NCBI RefSeq assembly: GCF_032854445.1
Contig: NC_088295.1
Location: forward strand, 18,151,385 to 18,215,384
Source of the DNA: Liolophura sinensis
Lineage: Eukaryota; Mollusca; Polyplacophora; Chitonida; Chitonidae
DNA length: 64,000 nt
Reading direction: 5' to 3'
Each line of letters opens with the position of its first letter. Within the stretch, counting starts at the first letter, position 1. Shown piece by piece: positions 11,701 through 24,300 of the stretch. The notes below the pieces were generated by a model. That model had not been told where the DNA came from and did not search any database. It saw nothing but the letters and a program-made list of their open reading frames with translations. Made by a program: the position numbers and the translations under genes.

Positions 11701-12972
11701 CTATAATTGTGAATCTGTTGCAAGAGGAGCTTGCTTATGTTGTATAAATGCCTGTCCAAAAACATGGAACAGATTATGTTAATATTGATAATTTAATCAA
11801 ATATGTATATATCTGTGGTTAATGGTGTCAGCATTACATGTTGATGCATGTTTGCTCAAAATGTAATGTAAGGACAACAATTCTGTTTGGTGTGCTGATG
11901 AACCCGCTTTCATCAACTGAACATTTTATCAGTTTGTTTTCCCCAATAGATAAAGGTAAAAAAAAAAAAAATTTGAATATGACATTTTCACAGACATTTA
12001 ATGGGTGTTGTTTGACATGTGGCATTTGGCAGAGCTTGTTAATGTATTCAGTTAGAAGTTCCAGGAATTGTCTTAGCATGGGCTTTATTAGCAAACATTA
12101 CCAGTGATATTCTACTGTTTTTATATTCTCAATCCAATATTTTATGGCTTGACATTCTATGAACAGTGCTTTTATAAGTATACATTCTCTGGTCAGTCTT
12201 GTTTGTTGTTTTTTTTGGGTGGGGTGGGGGGGGGGGTGTTTTTGCCCATCGCTAGAATATCTGCATCTAATGTCTCTCTGCCTTTGAGTCTGATTTGCGC
12301 TCATTGCCATAACTGAGCACACTTGTTTTGTTTGAAGTTTCCCGGCTTCAGTATTATGGTTAGTCTATTGTGATGAGAGTTAATATTTGATAGGTGTGTT
12401 ATGTGTAAAAATTTATTCATGTATAATGGGAAAGCACTCATTATTAATGACTTCTGGGTCTTCTGTGGCTATGGAAATATTCACTTTTATCGCTTCTCCT
12501 TGACGTACTGGCTTACATACACGTAAAGTAAATGAACTGTGTGCTGTGGCTAGATTTGACTGTGTTTGTTGTCATGCCTTGGTACTTGGTACTCTAATCG
12601 TGTGCTGACTTGTTCGATATAATCCCACAAACAACTAGACAACACGATCATCACCCTTGTCAAAATGTTATCTGGTATCCCCTGTGTAATTGATACCCAA
12701 ATACCTGAGGGTTACTGTACACTTGGCCTACCTGTGCTGTTATCAGCCCCACAGTGTCGGAGTGTTACATAGATTATATGTATAGCCTACTCAATAGCTT
12801 TAAGGTAAACTTAAGACCTTGGTAGCATGCTAGTCAAATTGGCCTTATTAAACACTTAGAAGTGTAGGCAGACATTTAACCTGCCTTTAGTACAGCAGCA
12901 CCCGTAACATGATCTGTAATCAGTCAGTTTGCTGCCTCTACAATATGAGGTCAAACAACTGTAGTTCTTAAT

Positions 12973-13080
12973 AATGTCAGAAAAAGTGCTTTTTTAGAGG
13001 TAAATGAAGATCTTAAAATATTACTTTTTGGTGCCGAAACCTTTTCCCATTAGAATATCATCTTACACCCCCCTCTGACC
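12973..13080 (+). mobile_element. Degenerate copy of a dispersed MITE-like element (copy C)
   Basis: Shares AAAAGTGC…TTTTTAGAGG…AAATGAAG and ATTAGAATATCATCTTA in the same order as the copy at 58400-58610 and the reverse complement of 48611-48823. The ends are not preserved. Confidence 0.55.
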
Positions 13081-15708
13081 CCACAAAATGAATGAGAAAT
13101 TGGTGTAGTTACATCAGAATTGAAAGGTATTTGAAATTAAACATATTTGTGTGTGTTTGGACGTTTCACCTTGCTAAATATCACTGTGGCATTGTAACCA
13201 TCTTCTGCGCACATAATACATTTAGATACTATGTTTGTGTGTACTGGGCTTCTTTCAGTGCATGTTGTTATACAGATGTCAGAGCAGCTGACAACTGCAC
13301 TGCGTAAATGTATTCATGCAAAACATTCTCACACCCATTTCCTCCAACTTCTGGCTACGATCATGGCCATTTCAACAATTAGCCATCTGAATTTAGTGTT
13401 AAAGATGAAATGCGAGAAGCTCTGAAGTATGTCTTTATGGCTATTGACGTCACAGCAGGGACTCACGAATGAAAAAACAAATTGAGTAAACTTGTAAAAA
13501 AATCTTTCTTTGTTAGATACGAGTGTTAACGTAATGTTCAGTCCAACATAAATTAGGCACATGTGACTTAATTCTTTTCTTTTTGCCCCACATTTTGTAC
13601 ACGGTTTTACATGTCTTGAAACAGAATCTTAATAACATACATCTGGTCATGAGATAATGCTTATTATTGTCATATACATAGCCAATGTGTCGTGCCATAT
13701 ACAGATAATACAGGTATGTGAGTAAATGAATGGAAGGGGATTCTGCCAGATCCTGAACAAGTAAGGCAACGTTTGCTTAAAGCAAAAATATTTGGAAGAT
13801 AAGAAATGTCTTTCCTTCGAAAAACAGGTTGCACACTCTTAAAATTTTGAATTTTGATTAATTGAGGAACACATTTTACTATTTCAGATGTGAGAAAGAG
13901 AAATTACAATGTGGGGCAGTATAATGAGTAAAAGGATGTTTTTGTTAAGCTTTGTTTGAATCCGTCCATTTAAAGGTAAATTTTTGTAAGATTTTCTCAT
14001 GTAAAAAAATGTTAAAAAAATTCTCGGTTTGTTCCCCCCCTCCCAGCAAGGTTTATTTTCTTAAATTCTGTGGGATTTTCTTCACAACTTTCATAAAACT
14101 CTTCTTACTTGTAAACAAATGCAAATTCTCAACAGTTGCAATGCGTAACCTGCAAGAAGTCTGTCATAGAGATGTACATGTATGTCATATACCTGCAAGA
14201 AGTCTGACATACACATGGACAGACAGACTCATAGACAGACACACAGACTTATAGGATTATTTCTAAAGCTGCTTAATCACAACTAAAAACCATATCTCAG
14301 TTACAGGACATATATAGCACCATACAAAATGAACTTATTGATGCATACTTATGATGCCAGCATTCAAGTTTTTCTGATAAAAAATTGATCCAGCTGTAAA
14401 AAATATTCCTATAAGGTGGTGAATCATTCAGAAACAAGCAAAATGTGTCACTTCAAAAATGCAAAATTTTAGGTGAAATACTGCAAGTTATTGTAACCTT
14501 TTCTGATCTGCAGAAGGCAATGTATGGTGTCTCAATTAAGAATTCTAAAGAAAAGTTCCATGATTACGTTTTTACGTTATAGTATGATTTGGGAGGTTTT
14601 CTTGTCATTTTGGTGAGCTGTTTGTCCATGACTATTTTCAGGTACATGTATCTCTTTGATGAATATCTGGATCGTACGTTTCCGTTACTGATCAGTCACC
14701 TGTATGGTTATATGTGTTCAAGAGAATTGTGTGTGGGTGGGTCTGTATGTAGGATATGGGGAAAAATACCAGGCTAATGTGATTTGTTACTTCTATATTA
14801 ATGTTTTATGTATCTGTGTGTGGACCTTTTGTCTGTGGTGCAAATGGTACAGATTTCCATACTTGTCAGTACCTGTTACAGCCCCAGCTCTTTACTGAAA
14901 GACATATCCAGTAGTTCAGTGTAACTTTTGCCTGGTGTGCTTGGTTATGTTAGGTTATTTCATTTGGAAATCGGGCTGTTAGAACAGGCTTAGTGAATGC
15001 TACCATTCAACAGGCATTTACAGGTCAGGGGTTAAAATACAACTCCTAGCTATTTTCCTTCTGGTGCTTTATGAAAGAATTTTCTCACAAAAGCAGCCAT
15101 CCTGAGTATATAATTATGCCTTATTAACTGATCTCCTACGAGATTTAAAGTACATATACATTTAGGTACCATTTCGCTTTTCATGTTACAGTATACTGAA
15201 TTTCATACATACAAGGTTATAATGAAGTTTACACAAAATTTCTTGAGGTAGAAATGATGTTTGATCTTCTACCATTGTCAGTAAACAATGCATTCTGCAC
15301 ATAAGTACTTTAGCCATCTCAGTGTTGAGTCCTTAAGTTTATCTGAGTAAAAGATATTCTTTCTTTTAATATCAAATCATGTACATTTTGTTGGTTCCAT
15401 AGATGTATTATTCAAACATGTGATTTTTATTGACTTTACACTTAAAAGTTTAAATCTCTCTATGTCATCATCTACCTGGCTCAAAGCCAGATAAGATCTA
15501 CTAACCCCACCTCTGTAGATGTACATGTACGTCATATCTGCTTTCGTGTACTGTTTGTTGCTGAATTTCTAAGGTGTTTGTGGGAGGCATTTTTCATTCC
15601 ATTGTAAATGTATTGTGATATAGAATGTGAGATATTTATCTTGTTTTTCTGCTGTTCATTGCTAAACCGAGGGATGTATACTCTATCTTGATGTATCTTT
15701 TATTTCAG

Positions 15709-15824
15709 TGGTGGTGTATCTTCGACCCTGTGTGACAGTCAAGCCCGTGTGTGATCACAGAGGAACATAGAGCTTACTCCCGGGGTGGGGCAGGGCAATG
15801 CTGAGTGCCACAACAGCTCCTTAG
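15709..15824 (+). other. ZMIZ1: Probable untranslated 5' exon of the ZMIZ gene
   Basis: This 116-nt segment is bounded by a strong acceptor (TCTTTTATTTCAG ending at 15708) and a consensus donor (TTAG|GTAAGT, GT at 15825). It has no long open frame. It contains a short uORF, ATG at 15798 to TAG at 15822-15824 (8 codons, MLSATTAP), so the stop is the last triplet of the exon. Vertebrate ZMIZ1 also has untranslated 5' exons separated from the coding part by very long introns, and this would be the equivalent. Assignment to ZMIZ is inference from position and splice sites; transcript data would settle it. Confidence 0.55.
15798..15824 (+). promoter_or_regulatory. Upstream ORF in the 5' exon (8 codons)
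   Basis: ATG at 15798 is followed by seven sense codons and TAG at 15822-15824, the last three bases before the donor. The ATG has C at -3 and C at +4, a weak context. If the exon is in the mature leader, this uORF would be scanned before the main start and could lower or condition translation. Confidence 0.4.
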
Positions 15825-17305
15825 GTAAGTCAGTGTCCCAAGAACTGGACCCTCTTTTACAAAACCTTTTAATTCCATAACTTTGTAACTTCATGTTCAC
15901 GTCACCTATTTGTCGTTTACCAGAAAAAGTTATAAGAAATATGACTTACAAAGATGTGTTAAAGTGGTCTCTGTTCCTTTCACTATTTTCTCTGCTTGCA
16001 CTAATCTAAGTGCATGTATTCTAGATAACCCAGAATTCAGTTGTCATGGTGCATGTATTTTATAGGTACATGTGTCTGTCTTGTGCTTTTTCTTTTTGTG
16101 GCATTTTCCTGACTGTCCATCAGGATCATCTCATTCATGCTTTTGCACATACATGTGGTATGTTTTCTTTTCGGAACTACATACACTAAGAATTTACATA
16201 TTTGATTGTGGTTTATGCCTTACTCAGAATACTTCACATGGTAGTCAAGGGTTTATATGTTGACAGAACGTTTTATCCATCTCAGACATCATAATGTATT
16301 TCTTGTGCTTTTTCCACATCTTTAATTTCATCTGCAGTTTTGTGCGTGCATGTAGATTGGTGAACGATTAACATTGCAGTGCCATCGTTGATTTAATTGT
16401 TTAAATAAATACACTGCGTTCTAAAACATGTCAGTGATAAACTTATTAATATTCATGTGGGAAGAATACTTTAATATTTATTGTGTTTTCTGTATTAAAA
16501 TGTTTGTGAACGAATTACTAAATAACTTAAAAGTGACCAAGATGAACTGGTGAATATGGAGTAAAAATGGCTTAGAGGTGATTATCAAAAGGTATCTTGT
16601 TGGTAACTGCTATTATATGTAGTTATTCCTTCGAGGATGGTAGGAGTGGTGATTACATATGATGTGCCTGTTTTAATTATGAAATGGTGGTACATCACTG
16701 CCTTGGAGAGTAGTTCATACACAGGCCTAACTGGAGCTCCTTTTACAGACTGGCCATCCCTACTAACAGTCTGTCAATATATCTTAGCTAACATCATGAA
16801 ATGTGATGACGTACTGGTCTTGATTACCATGTGATTGATTATCTGTCTCTACAGAGTTCATGACTCTGTACATAGCCTGACCCTGTAGCATTGCTCTCCA
16901 CACTGGAACTACTGTATTACCATTATTAGATCAGATTTATAGATTTCGGTACATGCATTCCACACAGCAGCCCACTTATGAGACAGATTGTCTTTTTTCT
17001 TTGTTGTTTTGCTTTGGCACCAATCATTTGAATAAATTGACTGCTCTACATTTTGCAGCAGTGTTATCTAGAAAGGTAGGGATCGAGTTGTGGCCAAGTG
17101 ATGAAAGTATCTTTCAGTCTCAATTGTGTAAGGAACAGATTCTTTTCCTTGGACAACAGATTTGTACACTCCTCTGCTCTCACTGTTCGTGGGGCATTGA
17201 TCGTGATGGAAATATGCTTGTGTAACCATTTCTTTCGCACCAGTATGGTAATCATATCTATGCGTGACACGGTGGGAATGTTTGTTAGTAACTTGCTAGA
17301 GGCCT

Positions 17306-17365
17306 TTGGTTTAAGTGAAAAATTCTTGAGTATGGCATTAAAGAAGAATCAGATTAATAAATATA
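17306..17365 (+). mobile_element. SINE 3'-tail fragment
   Basis: TTTAAGTGAAAAATTCTTGA, then GTATGGCATTAAAG and AATCAGATTAATAAAT, is a diverged version of the 3' module seen complete at 17760-17834. Confidence 0.6.
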
Positions 17366-17440
17366 TCTAGAGTTGTTTGGTGGATTTTTGCTAAAACAGT
17401 TTAGATGTAAAAGTGTGCCTCATTGTAGTAGAAGAATTGT

Positions 17441-17870
17441 GCTGGCCTCCTTGGCCGAGGTGGTTAGCACCAATGTGGTGGTCACTGTGAGTTCAAGTCC
17501 AGCTCATGCTGGCTTCCTCTCCGGCCGTACATGGGAAGGTCTGCCAGCAACCTGCAGATGGTCGTGGGTTTCCCCAGGGCTGTGCCTGGTTTCCACCCAC
17601 TATAATGTCGTATTAGTGAGATAATCTTGAGTACGGAGTTGAGTTCAAGTCCAGCTCATGCTGGCTTCCTCTCCGGCCCTACGTGGGAAGGTCTGCCAGC
17701 AACCTGCAGATGGTCATGGGTTTCCCCCGGGCTGTGCCTGGTTTCCACCCACTATAATGTTGGCCGCCGTCGTATAAGTGAAATATTCTTGAGTACGGCG
17801 TAAAACACCAATTAAATAAATAAATAAATAAATTGAGTATGGCATAAAGTGTCAATCATATAAACAAATA
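17441..17870 (+). mobile_element. tRNA-derived SINE with internal duplication
   Basis: The head has an A-box-like TGGCCGAGGTGG and a B-box-like GAGTTCAAGTCC at tRNA-like spacing. A body with CTCTCCGGCCGTACATGGGA follows, and the conserved 3' module ends GGCGTAAAACACCAATTAAA plus AAATA repeats. The segment from GAGTTCAAGTCC to the 3' module occurs twice in tandem (starting near 17490 and 17640), and the first copy of the module is truncated. A further diverged tail (TTGAGTATGGCATAAAGTG) sits at about 17833-17870. No clear target duplication is seen. Confidence 0.8.
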
Positions 17871-17974
17871 AAAAGACGTAGTGTGAAAAGAGGAAAAGAA
17901 GTTTTATTGTAGTTTTGTCTCTATTCTCTATCAGAAGTTAGTCTTTTACTTTACTTCAGTTAGTGGACTTTCGT

Positions 17975-18720
17975 TATGCTGGACCAGGTTGGTAGGGAAG
18001 GTTTGGTCCTGGCAGAGAGGAAGTGGGCTTTTCTTTGGTTAGGCTTGACTTACCAGTGGATGGAGGCTTTGTCCTGGCATAGAACAAGCTTTGTTTTGTT
18101 TGGTTACGCTTGTTTTGTAAGTGAAAGGAGGTTTGGTTCTGTCAGAGAAGAAGTCAGCTTTTCTGTTATGCTTGACTTACCAGAGGAAGGGTTTGATCCA
18201 GGCAGAGAAGAAGTGGGCATTTTTTTGGTTTGTATGCCTGACACCAGTGGACGGAGGCTAGGTCCTAACATTTCTTTAGTTACGCATGATTTTCCAGAGA
18301 CTTGGGCTTTTTCCTGGCTTGGCTATACATGACTTACCAGTGGAAGGAGGCCTGGTCATAGGAGAGAAGAAGTGGGCTTTGGTTCTGGCACGAAAACTTG
18401 TTTCCAGCTTGGTCCTGAGTGTGAGGTGGGTTTATTCTTACAATCATGGGAAGTGTTTTGGCTTAAGTTTAGTTTTGCGCAATAAAAATGGGTCTCTCTG
18501 TCATTTTACATCACTTATCAAAGGATAGAGGAGTGGTCCGGAGTGAGGAAAAGTTTTAATTTTTCTTTGGCTATATCTGACATACTAGAGGAGAGAGATG
18601 TTCTGAAGGAGAAGAAGAGGGTGTGAGGAAAAGTGTTTTTTCTTCAGTCCAGCTTGACCAGGGAAAAAAGCTGGAAGGGTAAGGAAAAGTGGACATTTCT
18701 TTGGTTCTATTCTAACTTCC
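17975..18720. repeat. Degenerate ~64-bp tandem repeat
   Basis: About ten uneven copies of a unit containing GGTCCTGGCAGAGAAGAAGT, GGGCTTTTCTTTGGTT and CTTGACTTACCAGTGGA. Spacing is about 60-70 bp in the clearest copies (17994, 18063, 18128, 18189), with partial units to the right. Open frames across this block simply translate the repeat. Confidence 0.7.
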
Positions 18721-19779
18721 ACTTTTCAAAACCAGGTGTTTTGTTGGTTTTAGACAGATTCACATTTCATATTTGTCTGATTCATTAATAAAGGTAGTTG
18801 CCTTCTTGTTTTTTTATGAATTTTATTGAATTGGTCAAAATTAATTTGATTGCACCTCGCCCTCCAGAAGACTAGACTTTCTCCTTAGTGTTTCAGACTC
18901 TTGCCTAATTGTTGCCTATCACAGGAAGCGCACTTTACCAAATTGCCAGTGTTTTGTGATTTGTCCTCATGTGCAAGCATACATGTATATCCATAGCCTG
19001 GCAGTTGGTAAAAAATTTCTGTTCAAGGTTATCATTCGGTGCAACATATATGAATCCCACTTCTAACTTTGTAAGCTCTAGGTTAAGCCTACATGTATTT
19101 TGTCTTAATAGAAATCACTATATTCGTTTGATGAAACTGCCTATTTTTGGCAAACAAGATACAGTTCCTGTTTTGTGGAGAAGAGAAGGTATATATCTTC
19201 AGTGTCTTTTTCATTAATGTTAATTCTTGTAAGGATTTAATATTTTAGTCAGCATTGAATTTGAATGTTCCTCCAAAGAAGAAAATAGTTACATTTTAAG
19301 TGCTGAAAATGTTAAAGCTGTTTGAGGATGTAGATGTACATAGTCCTGAGGTTGTCTGGTTAGGTCACGTGCAATGGTTTGCCTGTTTCATGAGATACTT
19401 ATGTATTCTACCTGCACTACACAGGTGAATGCGCTTTATTGATTGTTCATGGTTGATGTCGTAAATACTCAGGCAGCTAATAATGGCTGTTTTCTTATAA
19501 ATATACCCTAGTAGGTGTATTGGTGTTTATTGATTGGCCAGCATCCTTTTGTGATTGCCGAGGATGTACAAGCCTATGTGGGAGGTCTGTCATCTTTTAT
19601 TGGATCCATAAATCTGACAGCTATATGTGATCCATAAAATAACCATTTAAGGCCATTTGTTGCCCAGTGTTTTTTAAATGGCTTTCCTTATCTGGGGTTA
19701 AAGCAAAAGAGGCTTGCTGATGCCAGTCCTTGTGGACAATAAGAGGTCATGTTAGTCACACGCAGCAGATCTGTCCCCA

Positions 19780-21110
19780 ATCCGGACATGTCCTCCCACA
19801 ATCTGATAGGTAGTCAACACCAGCCTCATGAAATATGGCTGATAAATGGATAGCGTCTTCAATGAACACACTCTTAACTCGCCTGCCTGGCTTTGTCAGT
19901 ACTGATGGCTCATGATTGATTGATCTCCAATCCTAGAAATAGACCTGAAAAATGTTACCATTTCTTGGCACTGGTGTTTTTGAGAAAGGGCGATTTGGAG
20001 AGAACACGTTGATATGTTTGAGCAGAAAGCGTAACTTGTGAGGGGCCAAGAGGGAAGATGGTGTGGAAGCAGCAAGTTAACCAGGAGGTAATTAATTCCT
20101 GGGATCCCTTTTGTTACATCCTTGATATGTGTATTAGTGCGGGGAGTCAGTGGCTGATGCTGTTATAGTTTCATGCGTCATTCCCTTATTGTCCGCAGCA
20201 CAGAGGCAGTATTGGGATCATTTCATTGAGCTGTGTCAAGCTAAATAGCAGCTGGTTATTGATTGTTACAGGCTTGTGTGTGTGTATATGCAGCATCTCA
20301 GCCTATAGCAACCCATCTATCATAGCCAGACTGGGGGATCTTCAGGCCTGCCAATCTGCCTCCCTCTAACAGTATTGGCTTGGAGTTTCACTTGAAGTGG
20401 TGATAACCCCCAGAGTGGACTGGTCACATGATGGTCGCTGGTGCCTCATCAAGCTGTTAGCTTACAATCAGCTTTGCCCATTCACCCTGTGATTGATTGT
20501 CAAGGAAGCAAGCAGTGTCCTGCAAGGTAGGGGGTGTCTAACTGGACCACACCCACACACCCCTCACTCATTGCCAGCTGGCACCTCACCTCAAGGTAAT
20601 AACCACTTTACTACTTACATCTGATTATGTGGTCTTTGACAGTGTGTTGTATTAGACTAAAAAGTTGGTCAGCTGATTGCAAATGTCCTATTCAAATTGT
20701 TAAGACGTTGTTTTCCTTTTGCTTATGTGTTAGTTTAAAAAACGATGTAGGTACTTGTGCCCATTTCATGCGTGCCACTGTGAGTGTTGGTATCTATATT
20801 GGCTCAGCCTTACCCCCTAACCCGCCAGCACCTTCTGTAGGAAGTTGCTTCCAGCTGTTGCTCCTAGTACTTAACACAGCTCTGCTTTAATTTGATCTGT
20901 GGGATAATGGCTCAGGTAAACAGGCCTTTATCAAGTGCACAGTGCACACCTTTTCACCCCTGTTTGGTGTTCTGGCAGCGCTAGTTTGCCCCCTCCCTTT
21001 GTCATTTACTGAATGCCCTAGATTCAGCCCTTGGCTATTGAAATCCCCGCCACTGGCCTGGGATTCCCGTAGTGGGCCCCCCACATGGGAGCCTCCCTCA
21101 CCTCTCACCT
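19780..21110. promoter_or_regulatory. Candidate intronic enhancer region
   Basis: Complex, less AT-rich sequence without repeats. It has recurring TGATTGAT-type PBX/HOX motifs (TGATTGATTGAT at 19913-19924, TGATTGAT at 20490-20497, a related core near 20256) and CAGCTG E-boxes. Long, enhancer-rich 5' introns are usual in vertebrate ZMIZ1. The call rests on motif clustering only. Confidence 0.25.
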
Positions 21111-21114
21111 CCAG

Positions 21115-21350
21115 TTTATAGTGCTAAAACATGGGCTTGTCAGAGGCTCCCTCCCATACATGTGGCTAGCTCCTGTGGCTATTGACTGTGGAGAAAAGAT
21201 AGGCAGAGAGGCAGCAGATAGAAAGCGATTGAGAGAAAAGGAGGCGGGAGATTAAATTACCCAGACAGGAAGAATATTGAGGGGAAAAGACATTTGTGAC
21301 TATTGAGTGAGGCTGGTCTGGAGTTTGCTACTGGTCATATGTGTGTGGAA
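21115..21350 (+). other. Possible alternative untranslated exon
   Basis: A very strong pyrimidine tract and acceptor (CCTCACCTCTCACCTCCAG ending 21114) lies 236 nt before a consensus donor (GGAA|GTAAGT at 21350/21351). The interior at 21190-21300 is purine-rich with GAA/GGA repeats, as in exonic splicing enhancers. There is no long frame; an ATG at 21131 opens only 12 codons. Suggested from splice signals alone. Confidence 0.25.
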
Positions 21351-24300
21351 GTAAGTGTGAGCAGCAGGCCGGATTAGCAGATCAAGTGAACAGACAGTCG
21401 TGTGGCGGGAGTGAGCCTGATTTGGCTGATCTACCTTGTAATGGAGTGTAAATATCAACCCTAGTGGTGTAAGTAGACCTTAGCGCACACAAACACTTAC
21501 ATAGCAGGCATTGTTAGGGTTGGCAAGGCAAGAGACCTGCTCTAGCCTGATTAGATAAGGCAGAGGTGGTAGGCTAACACTAGAGAGGCAAAGAGAAGAG
21601 CTCAGCCTGCAGTTATCTTCAACCTTTGTTGTCACTTGAAATGTAACTTAGCAATCTGGGCATAAGCGGTGTGTGGTGTTAACACAGGCTAATAGAGCTG
21701 TGTGATGTGCAGCACTGTGTGCATAGCTTTACCATGTGGGTACTAAGCGTGTTTTCTTCAGTGATCAGTGTCTAATGCTGTCTGTGTTTTAGCAGGGTTA
21801 GCTGGCTTTTGTGCTCCACAACAAGAAGTGGTAGTAGCTAATGACTCAGTAATTGATTCATCAGTCTGCCCAGACAACCTCCCATGTTAAAACCGTTCAG
21901 CTGTGTTTTACATTACAATACCTTATCAATAACCCTCTTCCTCTTCCTCAAATTAGCAAAAATTAGCAGAAAACATTGTAGTGACTTGTTCAAGATCATC
22001 AGTTTTGTCTGTCTGGGTCACACTTTTAGAAGCTTGGTCTGCTGAGCATTAAATGAAATAGAACTTTGCTATCCTACTGCATTAACTAATCAGTTGGTTG
22101 TGTAATGTTTTTTTTGATGTTGTGATTTTGTGATCTATTGTGTTGGATATTCTGTAGCTAAAAAAGAAACTACAAAATATATATCGTGGGGAAAAAAATG
22201 TTCGCTAAGTTAATTACTGATTTGCTCATCTATACATCTTTTTTTTATCCTATGTGCTAAGCAAGACATTTTTTATGATCAGCATGGATAACTTTGAAGA
22301 TTAGGTGTATCAGTTTGAAAAATTGTTGATTCATGCAGAAATGTCTAGAAGCAAGTGTTCAGATACAGAAGTGAATATGTAATTGTGAGTGAAACTGTAA
22401 AGGGGTTTGTCTCTTTTGAATTAAGTTTTTTGGTTTCATTCAACATCATAAATATGAATAACTCATTGACAACATAATGAGGAATTTTTACTAGCAAGTG
22501 GGATCAGTAATTCTGTAATGTTTTTATATAATGGAAAAGGCTTGAATGCAGTTTATACATATAATTTATTAACATTAAGCAGTTGCATACCAAAGTTAGA
22601 TTAATTTCATTCAGATGTTGCACAGTAAAAATGTTTCAGTGCCTTATATAAAAATATATAGCTTTCTGTTTTGACCAAATTTGGAGTCTTTATCATTTTC
22701 CTTACCTCTCTTCAGTGAGTCTGTTTAATTCATTTTTTTTTTACACAGTGTATTACATGAACCTGCTGTTATTGAATTGATATTTGTTTGAAAAGTTTAT
22801 TGATGTCAGTTTAGTGAGACACTGATCAGTTGGTCTAATTAATATGATTTCTCCAGTTTCATCCAAATGCTGTATTTATTTTTCAACAAGATCTTTAATT
22901 GACAATCCCTAGAGTGTTATGCCTTTTCAGAAAATAGTTGATATTATTGATTTTTTGGGGAAATCAAACAATGAATGGATAAGAATAAGAATAGAAGTTT
23001 TCAACTTTAGAAAATTGAGTCTGTTCACATCTTTCAAACATCTCCGTAAAAAGTGATTTGCATTCATATGCATGTAAATAAGACTATATTTATAATAACG
23101 TTGGGTCATGTCCTCCAGTTAATGGTCTACATTGACTAATTTGGATAGCATGGATGTTTTTTGAAAAAAAAAACAACATTATTTTAATTTTACAATGAAA
23201 ATGCCAAGTATTAAATTTTTGCTTCACGTAAGATTTTCAAAGTCTGTTGAATCTCTTAGACTGTTAATTTTTTTCTATTTCTTCTTGCCATTCTTCCAAA
23301 AGTGTTTTTTTTTTCATGAAGTTTTACACCATTAATATGATATCTGTGTAGTTAATATTCTTTGTGGGAGAGTTAAGTTTAACCGACAGAAATGGATTTT
23401 GTGCATTTTGGGTGCGAAGTAAAGCATCATACAGTTTTGATAAATCTGTTTGTGTAGCTAAATGTTTAATAAACTTTTAATACTTTTTACTCATTAATTT
23501 ATCTTTGTTAATCCTTAGATAATCATTCAGTTAAATCAGATCACACACAATGAATACCTGTTTGGATTTGTAATGCCCTTACGGTCTCCACATGTATAAA
23601 GACACATCAGGCCAATGATTGTAGTTAATTACCCTGAAAATCACAGTGAAATAATGTTTGTTTTTGTTTGTTACAACATGCAAACAGGTTGTTTGCCAGG
23701 AACTCGGAAAACAAAATATATACGTTGTTTGGGTTTTCAATAGTCTTGAGCATTGCACATCCTATATTCCATAATTTCTAAAAGAAAATAATCAAATCAG
23801 ATGTATGCTTATTCCAGAATCTCGTGTACTCCTGCATCTTCAGATTCATGGGTTGGGTTATCTACATCATTGCTAATGGATTAATTTCTGAATTACAATG
23901 GTGTGACAGAGCTACATCTTGAATGGAAAACACTTGAATGAAGGATTTATATCATATAGTGCAGTCCAGTGTTCTGATATGAAGGTGGAAAACTTTTTTG
24001 TAGTGCATGAACTATTATTGTTAATATATGGAGAAGGAAATATTGTGTATAGACACTTCATGTGTTCTGAAAACTTTTAGTTCATTTACATACATACCAA
24101 AGAAAGTATGAGTTTATATTACTAATTTTTCCCTTACTCAGTACATGATTATCTTGTTTAGAATGAGGCATAACAGCTTTTTGTTTAAAAATTTAAACAT
24201 TTAAAAATTACAGTTATTATTGAACAAAACTTCATCTCATATATTTGCACTGTGTGTGAGTATTAAGTTAAAATAATACCATATTTGTGATTGACAAAAG

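Larger units (their letters stand above)
9901..15708. other. Non-coding AT-rich stretch before the 5' exon
   Basis: Contains a SINE-tail-like trace at about 11641-11700, a G-rich run at about 12219-12237, a degenerate MITE-like trace at about 12973-13080 and a small CAGACA-rich tract near 14215-14250. No coding exon recognised. Whether this is upstream flank or an earlier intron of the ZMIZ gene is unknown. Confidence 0.4.

Noticed and set aside
12219-12237. G-rich run considered as a further quadruplex
   Set aside because: One very long G run plus two short ones; runs and loops do not give four clear tracts, and poly-G is prone to sequencing error.
17441-17515. tRNA gene-like A and B boxes (also on the minus strand near 35715-35795 and 37405-37485)
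   Set aside because: Each is the head of a SINE; cloverleaf stems are not preserved and SINE bodies follow directly.
17976-18332. 118-codon plus-strand open frame
   Set aside because: It lies wholly in the degenerate ~64-bp tandem repeat and repeats with it; no splice or conservation support.
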